NCBI GenBank assembly: GCA_944322705.1
Contig: CALUPR010000002.1
Coordinates: 1 to 51,824, forward strand
DNA length: 51,824 nt
DNA from: Candidatus Gastranaerophilales bacterium
GTDB lineage: Bacteria; Cyanobacteriota; Vampirovibrionia; Gastranaerophilales; Gastranaerophilaceae
Direction of reading: 5' to 3'
Part shown: one piece after another, positions 17,769-26,506 of the stretch
Layout of the letters: each line of letters starts with the position of its first letter
Position numbering within the stretch: position 1 is the first letter of the stretch
The notes under the pieces: model-generated
Database searches by the model: none
Told to the model about the DNA's origin: nothing
What the model saw: only the letters and a program-made list of their open reading frames with translations
Made by a program: the position numbers and the translations under genes

Positions 17769-19250
17769 ATGAAAGAAAGAGTCATATTATTCACTATTGT
17801 CTTCGGGCTCGGAATTTTTATTTACATCTTTCAAAGTTATTTCAATACAGTTTGGGGACTGGCATTATTATGCACATTTATGTTTATATACGCCCTGTTT
17901 CTAAACCTTTCTTACAAGTTTCAAAAAAGAAAATTACAAAAATACCCGCAAATTATAAACCCTGACTATAAACCGTTTGTTTCAGTTTTAATTCCGGCAC
18001 ATAATGAAGAAAGCGTAATTGCTTTCACCGTCAAAAATATTTTAAACATAGATTACGAAAATTTTGAAATAATCGTGATTGATGACAGAAGTACTGACAA
18101 TACAGCATCAGTCATTAAAGATTTAGAGCAGAAATATGAAAAAGTTTCTGCACTTATAAGAGATAAAAACGCCTTTCCCGGAAAATCTGCAGTACTGAAT
18201 GATGCTTTTAAAATAGCTAAAGGAGAGGCTATCCTTGTATTTGATGCAGATGCTACAGTTGAACCTGATTTTATTTCAAAACTTGTTGCATATATTGAAC
18301 CTAAAGATGTCGGGGCTGTCCAAGCAAGAAAAATTATAAGAAACAAAAATGCAAATCTTCTCACAAGATGCCAGAACAATGAATATACAATGGACACTCA
18401 TTTTCAGGTTGGCAGAGATTCCATCAAAGGAGCCGTAGAGCTAAGAGGAAACGGCGAACTTATTAAGCGTCAGGCAATAGAAGATATAGGCGGCTGGAAT
18501 AATTACACACTTGTTGATGACCTTGATATGTCAACAAGATTACACATAAAAGGATGGGATATAAGATTTTGTCCCGATGCAGTTGTCTATGAAGAAGGAA
18601 TTATATATTTAAGACCGCTTTACCGGCAAAGAAGACGATGGCTTGAAGGCACTATACGAAGATACCTTGAATACGCGGGGGATGTTCTCTTCTCTAAAGA
18701 AATGTCATTACGTGCCAGTCTTGATATGACTGCATATATAACACAATTTATTATGCCGGGATGGTTTTTGATGGAAATACTCATCAGAGGCTTTAAAGTT
18801 CTTGCCAAACAGGCGCCGCCTCACATGTTGTATTCATCTATCTTTATAGGCTGCATAATTGGTTTCGGCTTTTTCTTCGCTGCTCGATATGCTCTGAGAA
18901 GATATGATTATATGCCGAGGCTTGATGCAACATTTGAAGCTCTGGAAACATCAATTTATCTGTTTATAATCTGGTTTCCGCTTGTTCTTTATATCTGTTT
19001 CAAAATTTTGTTTATGAAAAAAGATATGAACTGGGGTAAAACCGCTCACGGACTTGTTATGGAAGAAGAAGCAAGCATTAAAGCATTTATAAAAAAAGAA
19101 CTTGAAAAAACTAAACAATACACAAAAGAATATACTGAAAAATATACAGAAAAATTAAAACAAATACTGACAGAAAAAACCGAAATATTAGCATCGGTAA
19201 ATAATTACACTAAAACCAATAATAATCAAGCCGAAAAAGGAGAAAAATAA
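17769..19250 (+). CDS. Processive family 2 glycosyltransferase, cellulose-synthase-like
   Basis: The 493-residue protein has two N-terminal membrane helices (about 5-50), a cytoplasmic GT2 domain and further helices near 325-430. The processive D,D,D,QxxRW set is complete: D105-D106 in DDRSTD, D159 in DADA, DDLD at 250-253 and QRRRW at 287-291. This fits poly-N-acetylglucosamine, hyaluronan or cellulose synthase relatives, but no PilZ domain or partner gene is seen, so the polymer is unknown. The tail after 430 is charged, repeats YT(K/E)EYTEKYTEK and is probably a coiled coil. It is followed at once by apt (stop and start are adjacent). Confidence 0.87.
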   Translation: MKERVILFTIVFGLGIFIYIFQSYFNTVWGLALLCTFMFIYALFLNLSYKFQKRKLQKYPQIINPDYKPFVSVLIPAHNEESVIAFTVKNILNIDYENFEIIVIDDRSTDNTASVIKDLEQKYEKVSALIRDKNAFPGKSAVLNDAFKIAKGEAILVFDADATVEPDFISKLVAYIEPKDVGAVQARKIIRNKNANLLTRCQNNEYTMDTHFQVGRDSIKGAVELRGNGELIKRQAIEDIGGWNNYTLVDDLDMSTRLHIKGWDIRFCPDAVVYEEGIIYLRPLYRQRRRWLEGTIRRYLEYAGDVLFSKEMSLRASLDMTAYITQFIMPGWFLMEILIRGFKVLAKQAPPHMLYSSIFIGCIIGFGFFFAARYALRRYDYMPRLDATFEALETSIYLFIIWFPLVLYICFKILFMKKDMNWGKTAHGLVMEEEASIKAFIKKELEKTKQYTKEYTEKYTEKLKQILTEKTEILASVNNYTKTNNNQAEKGEK

Positions 19251-19784
19251 ATGACAACTGAAACTCTTATTAACGTAAAAAATAAAATCAGAGATGTAAA
19301 AGATTTCCCGAAACCCGGAATTATATTTAGAGATATTACAACTGCACTGAAAGACCCGGAAACTCTAAAGGTAATGATTGATTATCTGTGCGATCAGTTC
19401 AAAGACGTGAAAATAGACTATATTGCGGGTATTGAAAGCCGCGGCTTTATATTTGGCATGCCTATGGCATATAAGCTAAATGCAGGATTTGTACCTATCA
19501 GAAAACCTAATAAATTACCGGCGGAAACTTACTCTCAAGAATATGAACTTGAATACGGAACAGACAAAATTGAAGTACACAAAGATGCTTTCCCTGAAGG
19601 GGCAAATGTCTTAATAGTGGATGATTTACTCGCAACCGGCGGAACCGCAGAAGCAGCCTGTAAACTTGTCAAAAAAACAGGGGCAAACCTTGTAGGCATA
19701 GCATTTTTAATTGAGCTAACCGATTTAAACGGACGAGAAAAACTAACAGATTCCCCCAGAACTGTTTCAATGCTTAAATATTAA
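19251..19784 (+). CDS. apt: Adenine phosphoribosyltransferase
   Basis: Apt salvages adenine to AMP using PRPP. The 177-residue protein has the N-terminal DFPKPGIIFRDIT stretch typical of Apt, YIAGIESRGFIFG and the PRPP-binding VLIVDDLLATGGTAEA. Its ATG directly follows the glycosyltransferase stop, and GGAG lies upstream within that gene, so the pair is co-transcribed although no functional link is evident. Confidence 0.96.
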   Translation: MTTETLINVKNKIRDVKDFPKPGIIFRDITTALKDPETLKVMIDYLCDQFKDVKIDYIAGIESRGFIFGMPMAYKLNAGFVPIRKPNKLPAETYSQEYELEYGTDKIEVHKDAFPEGANVLIVDDLLATGGTAEAACKLVKKTGANLVGIAFLIELTDLNGREKLTDSPRTVSMLKY

Positions 19785-19800
19785 TATAATAAATTAAATA

Positions 19801-19829
19801 AAAAAATCAGGTATTATGCCTGATTTTTT
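19801..19829. terminator. Bidirectional terminator between apt and LOG gene
   Basis: AAAAAATCAGG (19801-19811) and CCTGATTTTTT (19819-19829) form an A/U-tailed hairpin with a 7-nt loop between two convergent genes. The tracts allow termination in both directions. Confidence 0.88.
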
Positions 19830-20423
19830 TTATCTTTTATAAATATGTTCTTTGGTCACGGCAAGCTTCTCTGGAATATAATTTTTTAAATATTCAACAG
19901 CGTCAATTGGAGTATCAGCAATGTAATAAAGCTTTCTTGCTATATCCCGGGCGAAATTCTGCAATATAATTTCATCAAAAAATTCAACCAGCTTATTATA
20001 AAAGCCGTTTGTGTTTAATAAAACTATTGGTTTTTGGTTATATCCGAGCTGTTTTTGGACAATCATTTCAGATAATTCTTCAAGAGTGCCAAATCCTCCG
20101 GGCAACGCAACAACAGCATCTGACAATTCATCCATCTTTGCTTTTCTGCTCCGCATACAAGGAGTTACAAAAAGTTCAACACACTTGTCAGTGTAAACTC
20201 CCATATTATGGAGTTTTTCCGGCATTACACCTATTATTTGCGAACCGTTTTGTTTAACTTTTTCCGCACATGCCCACATAAGCCCCAGTGAACTTCCGCC
20301 ATAAACCATGTCAAAACCGGATTTGCCGAGCAAATCACCGAATTCAGCTGCTGCTTCATAATAAGAACTGTCAAGAAAATTACAGGAAGATGCAAATACA
20401 CAAACTCTTTTGATATTACTCAT
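19830..20423 (-). CDS. LOG-family protein (cytokinin-type nucleotide phosphoribohydrolase fold)
   Basis: The 197-residue protein has the Rossmann-like LOG (lonely guy) fold with SGFDMVYGGSSLGLMWACAE, the catalytic MRSRKAKMDEL region and PGGFGTLEELSE. LOG enzymes cleave ribose 5-phosphate from nucleotide monophosphates; the bacterial role is often unclear. The start at ATG 20423 is preceded by GGAGG 5 nt away, and the first 8 nt overlap the stop of the upstream gene (ATGAGTAA), showing translational coupling. It is the last gene of the rny operon. Confidence 0.88.
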   Translation of the reverse strand: MSNIKRVCVFASSCNFLDSSYYEAAAEFGDLLGKSGFDMVYGGSSLGLMWACAEKVKQNGSQIIGVMPEKLHNMGVYTDKCVELFVTPCMRSRKAKMDELSDAVVALPGGFGTLEELSEMIVQKQLGYNQKPIVLLNTNGFYNKLVEFFDEIILQNFARDIARKLYYIADTPIDAVEYLKNYIPEKLAVTKEHIYKR

Positions 20424-21057
20424 CAAAGCCTCCGCCAATTTTGTAATAGTAAGAACAACTTACTCCTGTACCTGATTCCGAGCAATCCTTTTTCAATTCA
20501 TCCATATCCGAATCAAATCCGAAAGGCTCTATTCTGCCGCCGTCATAAATATTTATACCGAAAATATCTCTGCCCCAGCGGTTTGGAGGTAATAAGCCGT
20601 TAATATCAAACATCATAATAAAAAACGCATCATTTGATTTTTCATTTTTTATATCCTTTATTCCGACTATTGTATTATTTTCTGCGAAATAAAAGTCATC
20701 AAAATAATATCTTTGTCCCTTGTATACTTTTGCACCGTTCATATAGTGCGGTTTGTAATGTTTTATTGGTGTATTGTAAGTATTAATACGCAAATAAGGT
20801 TTAACAATTGCAAGAAGAAACATTTCCCGCTCTTCAGGGGTTTTGGCTTTATTCATACTTTTAAGAATATCATCCGTTTTATGTGCATTAATTACAGAAA
20901 ACATGTATTCAACACGGTTAAACTTTTCATTCCATTTGGAAATAAAATTTGCTTGGCGGCTGCTGCTTATGGAAACAGGCATTATTAAAAGTAAAATGCC
21001 TAACATTACAAACAATGCTATAGAATATTCAAGCTTCCATTTTTTCCCGACCGCCAT
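20416..21057 (-). CDS. Membrane-anchored pseudopilin-like protein
   Basis: A basic N-terminus is followed by one hydrophobic helix (about 11-32) and a 180-residue external part. The second half (FIMMFDINGLLPPNRWGRDIFG, then DCSESGTGVSCSYYYK) closely resembles the C-terminal fold of the prepilin-like proteins typical of this bacterial group: an Asp/Asn-rich metal-loop-like turn and a Cys-x8-Cys pair. The N-terminus lacks the FTLxE prepilin leader, so it is not a standard substrate for prepilin peptidase. It lies between the PHP and LOG genes in one operon; its relation to RNA turnover there is unknown. Confidence 0.6.
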   Translation of the reverse strand: MAVGKKWKLEYSIALFVMLGILLLIMPVSISSSRQANFISKWNEKFNRVEYMFSVINAHKTDDILKSMNKAKTPEEREMFLLAIVKPYLRINTYNTPIKHYKPHYMNGAKVYKGQRYYFDDFYFAENNTIVGIKDIKNEKSNDAFFIMMFDINGLLPPNRWGRDIFGINIYDGGRIEPFGFDSDMDELKKDCSESGTGVSCSYYYKIGGGFDE

Positions 21058-21067
21058 AAATCCTCAC

Positions 21068-21922
21068 TTATGCCATATCTATACGTTTCTTTTCTTCAAC
21101 AAGTTTTTCATAAACCCATTCAGGTACAAAGTTTTTACCCAGTATAATCTGTCCGTTCATAATGTTAGGAGCATGGAAATCGGAACCGCCGGTTACAATA
21201 AGTCCTAATTCTTCCGCCATAGAAGAAAAATATTCTACACAGGCAGGTGAATGTTTTCTGTGGTAAGCCTCAATACCGCGTAATCCATATTGCATGAGTT
21301 CTTTAATTAGTTCTTCCGCAATATCAATATCATGAGGATGAGCAATAACGGGAACACCTCCGGCATCATATATAATCTCTACCGCATCCTGAGGAGATAC
21401 CGTTTTTCTCTGAACATAAACAGGCGAATCATCATGAATATATTTTGAATAAGCTTCTATAACACTTGTTGTACCACCTGCATTTGTAATCGCCTTTGCG
21501 ATATGAGGACGTCCGATACTTCCGCCTTCTGCAACCTGTTTTTTTATATCTTCAAATTTTATCTTTATTCCCTCTTTTTTTGCAAGAAGACTGATAATTT
21601 CTTTAGTTTGCTTTACACGCGCCTGCTGCTGAACTTTAAGCATATTTTGGAAATCACTGTTATTAACATCCATAAAATATCCCAAAATATGGACTTCATA
21701 GTTTTTATAAAGAGTATTAACTTCGATCCCTTGAATAATTTGCAGTTTATCTTCTCTGCTTGTCTTTTTTAAATAATCCTTTGCCACAGGATATGACAGG
21801 ACATTATCGTGATCTGTCAAAGCGATTACCTGCAGCCCGACATCAATTGCCGTATCTACAATCTTCTCAGGTGAAAACACACCGTCTGAATAAAGGGTAT
21901 GAATGTGTAAATCACTTTTCAT
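21068..21922 (-). CDS. PHP-domain phosphoesterase (YciV/RNase AM-like)
   Basis: The 284-residue protein starts with DLHIHTLYSDGVFSPEKIV, then ALTDHDN, and later GVPVIAHPHDI and GSDFHAP, giving all metal-binding His/Asp positions of the PHP fold. The length and the central insert match the YciV-type 3',5'-nucleoside bisphosphate phosphatase / 5'-3' exoribonuclease group, which clears pAp or trims RNA 5' ends. Its first 11 nt overlap the end of ymdB, and it lies in the same transcript as RNase Y, supporting a nucleotide or RNA turnover role. Confidence 0.88.
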   Translation of the reverse strand: MKSDLHIHTLYSDGVFSPEKIVDTAIDVGLQVIALTDHDNVLSYPVAKDYLKKTSREDKLQIIQGIEVNTLYKNYEVHILGYFMDVNNSDFQNMLKVQQQARVKQTKEIISLLAKKEGIKIKFEDIKKQVAEGGSIGRPHIAKAITNAGGTTSVIEAYSKYIHDDSPVYVQRKTVSPQDAVEIIYDAGGVPVIAHPHDIDIAEELIKELMQYGLRGIEAYHRKHSPACVEYFSSMAEELGLIVTGGSDFHAPNIMNGQIILGKNFVPEWVYEKLVEEKKRIDMA

Positions 21923-22742
21923 TGTCCGCTTCCTTTTCTTTATCTGATAACAAAAAAATTCTTTTTATAGCAACAGTATGCCCGCTTATTCTGTTTATTT
22001 CAACCTCAACAGCATTAGTTTGTACGACATTACCGTCTGCTACGTCATAACGTTCAGGGATAACAGTTGTAAAACGGTTAAGCGATGTTTTATAATCCAT
22101 ACCTATTACGCTTTCATAGACACCGCAAAATCCGGCATCCGTAATATAACCCATTCCATTAATAATTCCTTCATCAGCAGTCTGAACATGAGTATGAGTA
22201 CCGAAAAATGCACTAACGCCAAGTTCTGAACAAAACCTTGCAAAACATATTTTTTCGGCAGTAGCTTCCGCATGAAAATCCACAATTACAACAGGAGTAA
22301 TCTCTTTTAAACATTCTATCTCATCTCTTACGGCAGTCCATTCAGATTCCACCGGCGACATAAATACTCTTCCCAGAACATTTATTACAGCAATTTTTGT
22401 TCCGTTTTCTCTTTCATAAACACAACTTCCGACTCCGGGAGTATTTTCAGGGTAATTAAAGGGTCTGACCAATTTGTCAGCCCTGTCGATGTAGTTAAAA
22501 ATTTCTTTTTTATCCCAGATATGGTTGCCTGAGGTCATACAGTCAACACCATATTCTGAAATTTCATTATAATTCTTTTCAGTAAGACCAAAACCGTGGG
22601 ATGCATTTTCAACATTTGCAATTACAAAGTCATAGTGTTCTTTATTTTTTAACAGAAAATCCCGCACTGCAAATCTGCCCGGCTTTCCGACCAGATCACC
22701 GAAAAATAGTATTTTTAAAGTTTCATCATCACTCTTTATCAT
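21912..22742 (-). CDS. ymdB: YmdB-type metallophosphoesterase
   Basis: YmdB of Bacillus hydrolyses 2',3'- and 3',5'-cyclic nucleotides and affects motility and biofilm. The 276-residue protein has the family signature KILFFGDLVGKPGRFAV, NVENASHGFGLT, GNHIWDKKEI, VDFHAEATAEK and FGTHTHVQTADE. All metal ligands appear intact. It follows rny on the same strand after an 88-nt spacer with a hairpin, a neighbourhood known from Firmicutes and others. The Shine-Dalgarno is weak. Confidence 0.94.
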   Translation of the reverse strand: MIKSDDETLKILFFGDLVGKPGRFAVRDFLLKNKEHYDFVIANVENASHGFGLTEKNYNEISEYGVDCMTSGNHIWDKKEIFNYIDRADKLVRPFNYPENTPGVGSCVYERENGTKIAVINVLGRVFMSPVESEWTAVRDEIECLKEITPVVIVDFHAEATAEKICFARFCSELGVSAFFGTHTHVQTADEGIINGMGYITDAGFCGVYESVIGMDYKTSLNRFTTVIPERYDVADGNVVQTNAVEVEINRISGHTVAIKRIFLLSDKEKEADNEK

Positions 22743-22769
22743 AGTTTATATATCCAGATGTCCGGAGGG

Positions 22770-22810
22770 CAGGAAGTCAGGCTGTTATCAGAAATCAGCT
22801 TTCCTTCCTG
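22770..22810. repeat. Hairpin in the rny-ymdB spacer
   Basis: CAGGAAG (22770-22776) pairs with CTTCCTG (22804-22810), and inside it GCTG pairs with CAGC. There is no U run. It may be a processing or attenuation structure that lowers ymdB relative to rny. Confidence 0.5.
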
Positions 22811-22830
22811 TCTTCTGAACTTCTTATATT

Positions 22831-24351
22831 CTATTTTGCTATTTCCGTTGTTCTGAACTCTCTGACTACCGTAACTCTTATTTGTCCCGGATAATCAAGT
22901 TCATCTTCAATACGTTTTGCAACATCTCTTGCAAGTTTTTGAGAAGCCAGATCATCAAATTTTTCAGATTCAACAATAATTCTCACTTCACGACCTGCCT
23001 GCACCGCAAAGGATTGTTTAATTCCTTCGTAACTGTTAACAATTTCTTCAATTTTTTGCAAACGCTTGATATAAATTTCAAGAGTATCACGTCTTGCGCC
23101 CGGTCTGCCTGCTGAAATCGCATCGGCAACTTTCACAAGAACAGCTTCTATTGTATTTGCAACAACATCATCGTGGTGTGCTTCTATTGCATGAATAACC
23201 TCGGGGCTTTCGCCGTAACGGGCAGCAAGTTCAACACCGAGCTGAATATGTGTACCTTCTTGAGTCTGGTCAACAGCCTTGCCGATATCATGCAAAAGTC
23301 CTGCACGTTTTGCAATTTTTTCATTCGCACCGATTTCTGCAGCAAGCATGCCTGCAATATGACCAACTTCCAGAGAATGTTTCAAAACATTCTGACCGTA
23401 ACTGGTTCTGTAATAAAGACGCCCGAGAGTTTTTATAAGTTCTTTATTCAAGCCCATTACACCCATTTCAAGAGCGGCATTTTCACCTTCTTCCCAGATT
23501 TTTCTGTCAATTTCTTCCTGAGCTTTTTCAACCATTTCTTCAATACGAACAGGGTGGATGCGTCCGTCAACAATAAGTTTTTCAAGCGCAAGTTTTGCGA
23601 TTTCACGGCGTACAGGGTCAAAACTTGATAATACAACAGCTTCAGGCGTATCATCAATAATTAAATCAACTCCGGTCAGAGTTTCTAATGCTCTGATATT
23701 ACGACCTTCCCGTCCGATTATACGCCCCTTCATTTCATCATTAGGCAAAGCTACAACCGAAACTGTTGTTTCAACAACCTGCTCTATCATACATCTTTGC
23801 ATTGTTGTTGATAAAATTTCTTTTGCTTTTTCCAACGATGTTTCTTTTATCTTTGCTTCATTTTCACGAATCAATTGCATTTGTTCCTGCGCAAGATCGT
23901 GTTTCAATTGTTCAAGAAGCATATTTTTAGCATCTTCTGCCGACATTCCGGAAATTCTTTCAAGTTCGGTTGTCTGCTTTTGAACAATTTCTGCCAGATA
24001 GTCTTCTTTTTCCAATAATTCATCAATTTTTCGTTGAACCTGAAGATCTTTGTCTGTATATTCCTGAATTTTGTCTTCAAGCATATCCTCACGTTTTGCG
24101 AGTTTTTGCTCCTGTCTTGCAAGTTCCTGTCTTCTTTCTCTTTCTTCTTCGTTAAGTTTTTCTCTGTCCTCTTGAAGTTCCTCTATTGCTTTAATTCTGG
24201 CTTCCTTCAAAAGAAGTTTCTCTTTTTCTTCTAATGCTTTTTTGTCTTTTTCAACGGATAGAAATGCAGATTTCATTTTGCTTTGCTGGACAAAAAGCAC
24301 AGCGATTAAAGCTATTACCGCAATAACCGCAATAATTGATAAAAAGTCCAT
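22831..24351 (-). CDS. rny: Ribonuclease Y
   Basis: RNase Y is a membrane-bound endoribonuclease that starts mRNA decay. The 506-residue protein has one N-terminal helix (about 4-22), a long charged coiled coil (about 25-190), a KH domain with [15 protein letters not shown] and an HD domain with [12 protein letters not shown]. Length and order match the family exactly. It is the first gene of a leftward operon with ymdB and a PHP phosphoesterase, so three RNA/nucleotide phosphoesterases are expressed together. Confidence 0.97.
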   Translation of the reverse strand: MDFLSIIAVIAVIALIAVLFVQQSKMKSAFLSVEKDKKALEEKEKLLLKEARIKAIEELQEDREKLNEEERERRQELARQEQKLAKREDMLEDKIQEYTDKDLQVQRKIDELLEKEDYLAEIVQKQTTELERISGMSAEDAKNMLLEQLKHDLAQEQMQLIRENEAKIKETSLEKAKEILSTTMQRCMIEQVVETTVSVVALPNDEMKGRIIGREGRNIRALETLTGVDLIIDDTPEAVVLSSFDPVRREIAKLALEKLIVDGRIHPVRIEEMVEKAQEEIDRKIWEEGENAALEMGVMGLNKELIKTLGRLYYRTSYGQNVLKHSLEVGHIAGMLAAEIGANEKIAKRAGLLHDIGKAVDQTQEGTHIQLGVELAARYGESPEVIHAIEAHHDDVVANTIEAVLVKVADAISAGRPGARRDTLEIYIKRLQKIEEIVNSYEGIKQSFAVQAGREVRIIVESEKFDDLASQKLARDVAKRIEDELDYPGQIRVTVVREFRTTEIAK

Positions 24352-24564
24352 AAAGTTTTATACCTTATCCTTTTCTATTTTTTAATAATACACGCAATGC
24401 CCGATACATATATCCTATCGAGCTTCAAACTATTTAACTATTTAAATAAATTTTATTGCATATATTTCCAAAAAATATTTACCTACTACATCTGTCAATA
24501 TAATACCATGATTATACATTTTTGTATAGTATAATTTTAAAAATTGATACATATAACATATAGA

Positions 24565-24593
24565 TTTACAAACAGGAATAAAAATGTTATACT
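24565..24593 (+). promoter_or_regulatory. pepA promoter
   Basis: TTTACA (24565-24570), a 17-nt spacer and TATACT (24588-24593), with AAAGGAG 10 nt further on. This is the clearest sigma-70-type promoter in the window and shows that the upstream in-frame extension of pepA is not translated. Confidence 0.75.
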
Positions 24594-24618
24594 ACGACTG
24601 AAAAAGGAGAGAAACAAT

Positions 24619-26019
24619 ATGGAAATTAAAGTTTCACAAGACGTAAAAAATACATCCACAGAAGTTTTAGTTATTAACAAATTTGAAGGTGAAAAAACCG
24701 CACAAGAACTTGCGAATACTTATGCCGTAGATAAAGATCATTTTGAAGGCAAATTCGGACAGACATATCTGCTTCATACACTAGGGAAAATCCCTGCCGA
24801 TAAAATTTTAATTATAGGTTTCGGTAAAAAAGAAGAATTTGACCGCAACAAAATGAGAGAAGCCGTTGCAAAAGCAATAAAAAAATTACATCAGATAAAA
24901 GCTAAAAAAGCGATATTTGATTTTGATGTTAATGTTGACTACGGTAAATCAGCGGCAATCGGGGCAATGATTGCTGATTATGCTTATGATAAATACAAAT
25001 CCGAAAAAGCTCATCATCTTGACGAAATTACATTCGCAAGATTTTCTGAAGGAGATGTGCAGGAAGGGATTATTTTTGGCGAAGCAATGAAATTTACACG
25101 AGATCTCGCAAATACACCTGCCCAGATTGCCACACCTTCAAAACTTGCAGAACTTGCAAAAGGTTTGGAAGGGATTGAAACAAAAGTATTTGATAAAGAT
25201 GAAATTGAAAGAATGGGAATGGGAGCTTATTTAGCCGTCGGTCAGGGAAGTATTCAGCCGCCGAAATTCATTCACATGAAATATACAGGCAAAAACGTTA
25301 AGAAAAAAATCGCACTTATCGGGAAGGGCATTTGTTTTGATTCAGGCGGACTCGATATTAAACCGCCTTCATCAATGCTTACAATGAAAGATGATATGTC
25401 AGGCGCTGCCTGTGTATTAGGCGTTATGAAAGCTCTTTCAAAACTACAGCCTGATATGGAAGTTCACGGGATTATCGCAGCCTGCGAAAATATGCCGTCA
25501 GGTTCTTCTTACAAACCAGGCGATATCTTGACCGCTAAAAACGGAAAAACAATTGAAGTCGATAACACAGATGCAGAAGGCAGATTAACTCTTGCTGATG
25601 CGCTATGCTATGCCTGTGAACTAGGAGTTGACGAAGTAATTGATATTGCAACTCTTACAGGTGCCTGCATGGTTGCTCTGGGTACAGTCGCTTCGGGCAT
25701 TATGGGCAACGATGAAGAAATGATTGCAAGATTAATCAAAACCGCTAAAGATTCAGGCGAAACTTACTGGCAGCTGCCTATGTTCAAAGAATATATGGAC
25801 AGCCTGAAATCAGATATTGCCGATATGAAAAACACAGGTTCACGTTACGGCGGAGCATCAACTGCCGGATTATTCCTGCAGGAATTTGTAAAAGATACAA
25901 AATGGTGTCACATAGATATTGCAGGTACTGCATATCTTGAAAAACCGCAGAAAGAATTTATTGCAGGCGCAACAGGCGCAGGCGTAAGAACTCTTTTGAA
26001 TTACGTAACAGGAAAATAA
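24619..26019 (+). CDS. pepA: Leucyl aminopeptidase (M17)
   Basis: This cytosolic exopeptidase removes N-terminal residues and in some bacteria also binds DNA. The 466-residue protein from ATG 24619 has the M17 catalytic domain: the metal-binding Lys236 and Asp241 in GKGICFDSGG, KDDMSGAA near 257, and the signature NTDAEGRL at 316-323. AAGGAG precedes this ATG. The frame is open upstream to 24544, but that stretch contains the promoter. The N-terminal macrodomain-like part is somewhat short. It is followed by its own terminator. Confidence 0.96.
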   Translation: MEIKVSQDVKNTSTEVLVINKFEGEKTAQELANTYAVDKDHFEGKFGQTYLLHTLGKIPADKILIIGFGKKEEFDRNKMREAVAKAIKKLHQIKAKKAIFDFDVNVDYGKSAAIGAMIADYAYDKYKSEKAHHLDEITFARFSEGDVQEGIIFGEAMKFTRDLANTPAQIATPSKLAELAKGLEGIETKVFDKDEIERMGMGAYLAVGQGSIQPPKFIHMKYTGKNVKKKIALIGKGICFDSGGLDIKPPSSMLTMKDDMSGAACVLGVMKALSKLQPDMEVHGIIAACENMPSGSSYKPGDILTAKNGKTIEVDNTDAEGRLTLADALCYACELGVDEVIDIATLTGACMVALGTVASGIMGNDEEMIARLIKTAKDSGETYWQLPMFKEYMDSLKSDIADMKNTGSRYGGASTAGLFLQEFVKDTKWCHIDIAGTAYLEKPQKEFIAGATGAGVRTLLNYVTGK

Positions 26020-26040
26020 TATTAAATTCTTTACAGAAAA

Positions 26041-26075
26041 AGGTAAAGTCTCTATATAGACTTTATCTTTTTTAT
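26041..26075 (+). terminator. Intrinsic terminator after pepA
   Basis: The stem TAAAGTCT/AGACTTTA (26044-26065, loop CTATAT), extended by AGG/TCT-type pairs, is followed by TTTTTT. Confidence 0.85.
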
Positions 26076-26112
26076 TAAAAAAATTTACAATTAAAAGTTA
26101 TTACTGAAGTTT

Positions 26113-26126
26113 TTCACGTACGTGAA
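26113..26126. promoter_or_regulatory. Palindromic operator before the XRE gene
   Basis: TTCACGTACGTGAA is a perfect 14-bp palindrome. Its centre (26119.5) is 41.5 bp before the predicted transcription start, the classical position for an activator touching the -35 region, and the -35 itself is poor. It is probably the binding site of the XRE protein encoded next to it or of another regulator. Confidence 0.6.
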
Positions 26127-26148
26127 GGAAACACTTTTGGGATGTTTT

Positions 26149-26154
26149 TAGAAT
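26149..26154 (+). promoter_or_regulatory. -10 box of the XRE gene, predicted leaderless
   Basis: TAGAAT is followed by 6 nt and the ATG at 26161. No Shine-Dalgarno is present. Confidence 0.4.
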
Positions 26155-26160
26155 ACTGAC

Positions 26161-26424
26161 ATGAATAGAAAGGAAAAATTAAACATCCTAAAAGTGTCAT
26201 TAGCAAAAGTAGTCAGAGAATTGTGTAACAATAAAGCTCCTACTACACTTGCTGTTGAATATGGATTATCTTCCTCAACTATGAGCCAAATTCTACAAAA
26301 GAAAAAGGATCCTCAAATATCCACTTTCATCAAAATTTCAGAAGCTCTTGGCAAAGAACCCTGGGTAGTTATGAAAATGGTTATGGAAGGCACTCCGAAA
26401 GGCTTTAAGTTGACCGAAGAATAA
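26161..26424 (+). CDS. XRE-family HTH transcriptional regulator
   Basis: The 87-residue protein is a single helix-turn-helix of the Cro/C1 type: TTLAVEYGLSSSTMSQILQKKKDPQISTFIKISEALG covers the recognition helix and the next two helices. There is no sensor or oligomerisation domain beyond a short C-terminal tail. It stands between the pepA terminator and the convergent amidase gene, so self-regulation through the upstream palindrome is likely. It could be a prophage or toxin-antitoxin remnant, but no partner gene is present. Confidence 0.85.
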   Translation: MNRKEKLNILKVSLAKVVRELCNNKAPTTLAVEYGLSSSTMSQILQKKKDPQISTFIKISEALGKEPWVVMKMVMEGTPKGFKLTEE

Positions 26425-26506
26425 AATACAGCAATAAAAGCATAATGACAAATTAACACTGCCCCTCCCCCGAACAGAGGCAGATTTTGGGTTGCAAAGA
26501 TTTTTG

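Noticed and set aside
23173..23983. Several long frames opposite rny
   Set aside because: RNase Y has complete KH and HD motifs on the other strand; the plus-strand frames are shadows.
24544..24618. Extended N-terminus of pepA
   Set aside because: The extension overlaps a clear promoter (TTTACA/TATACT) and ribosome site leading to ATG 24619.
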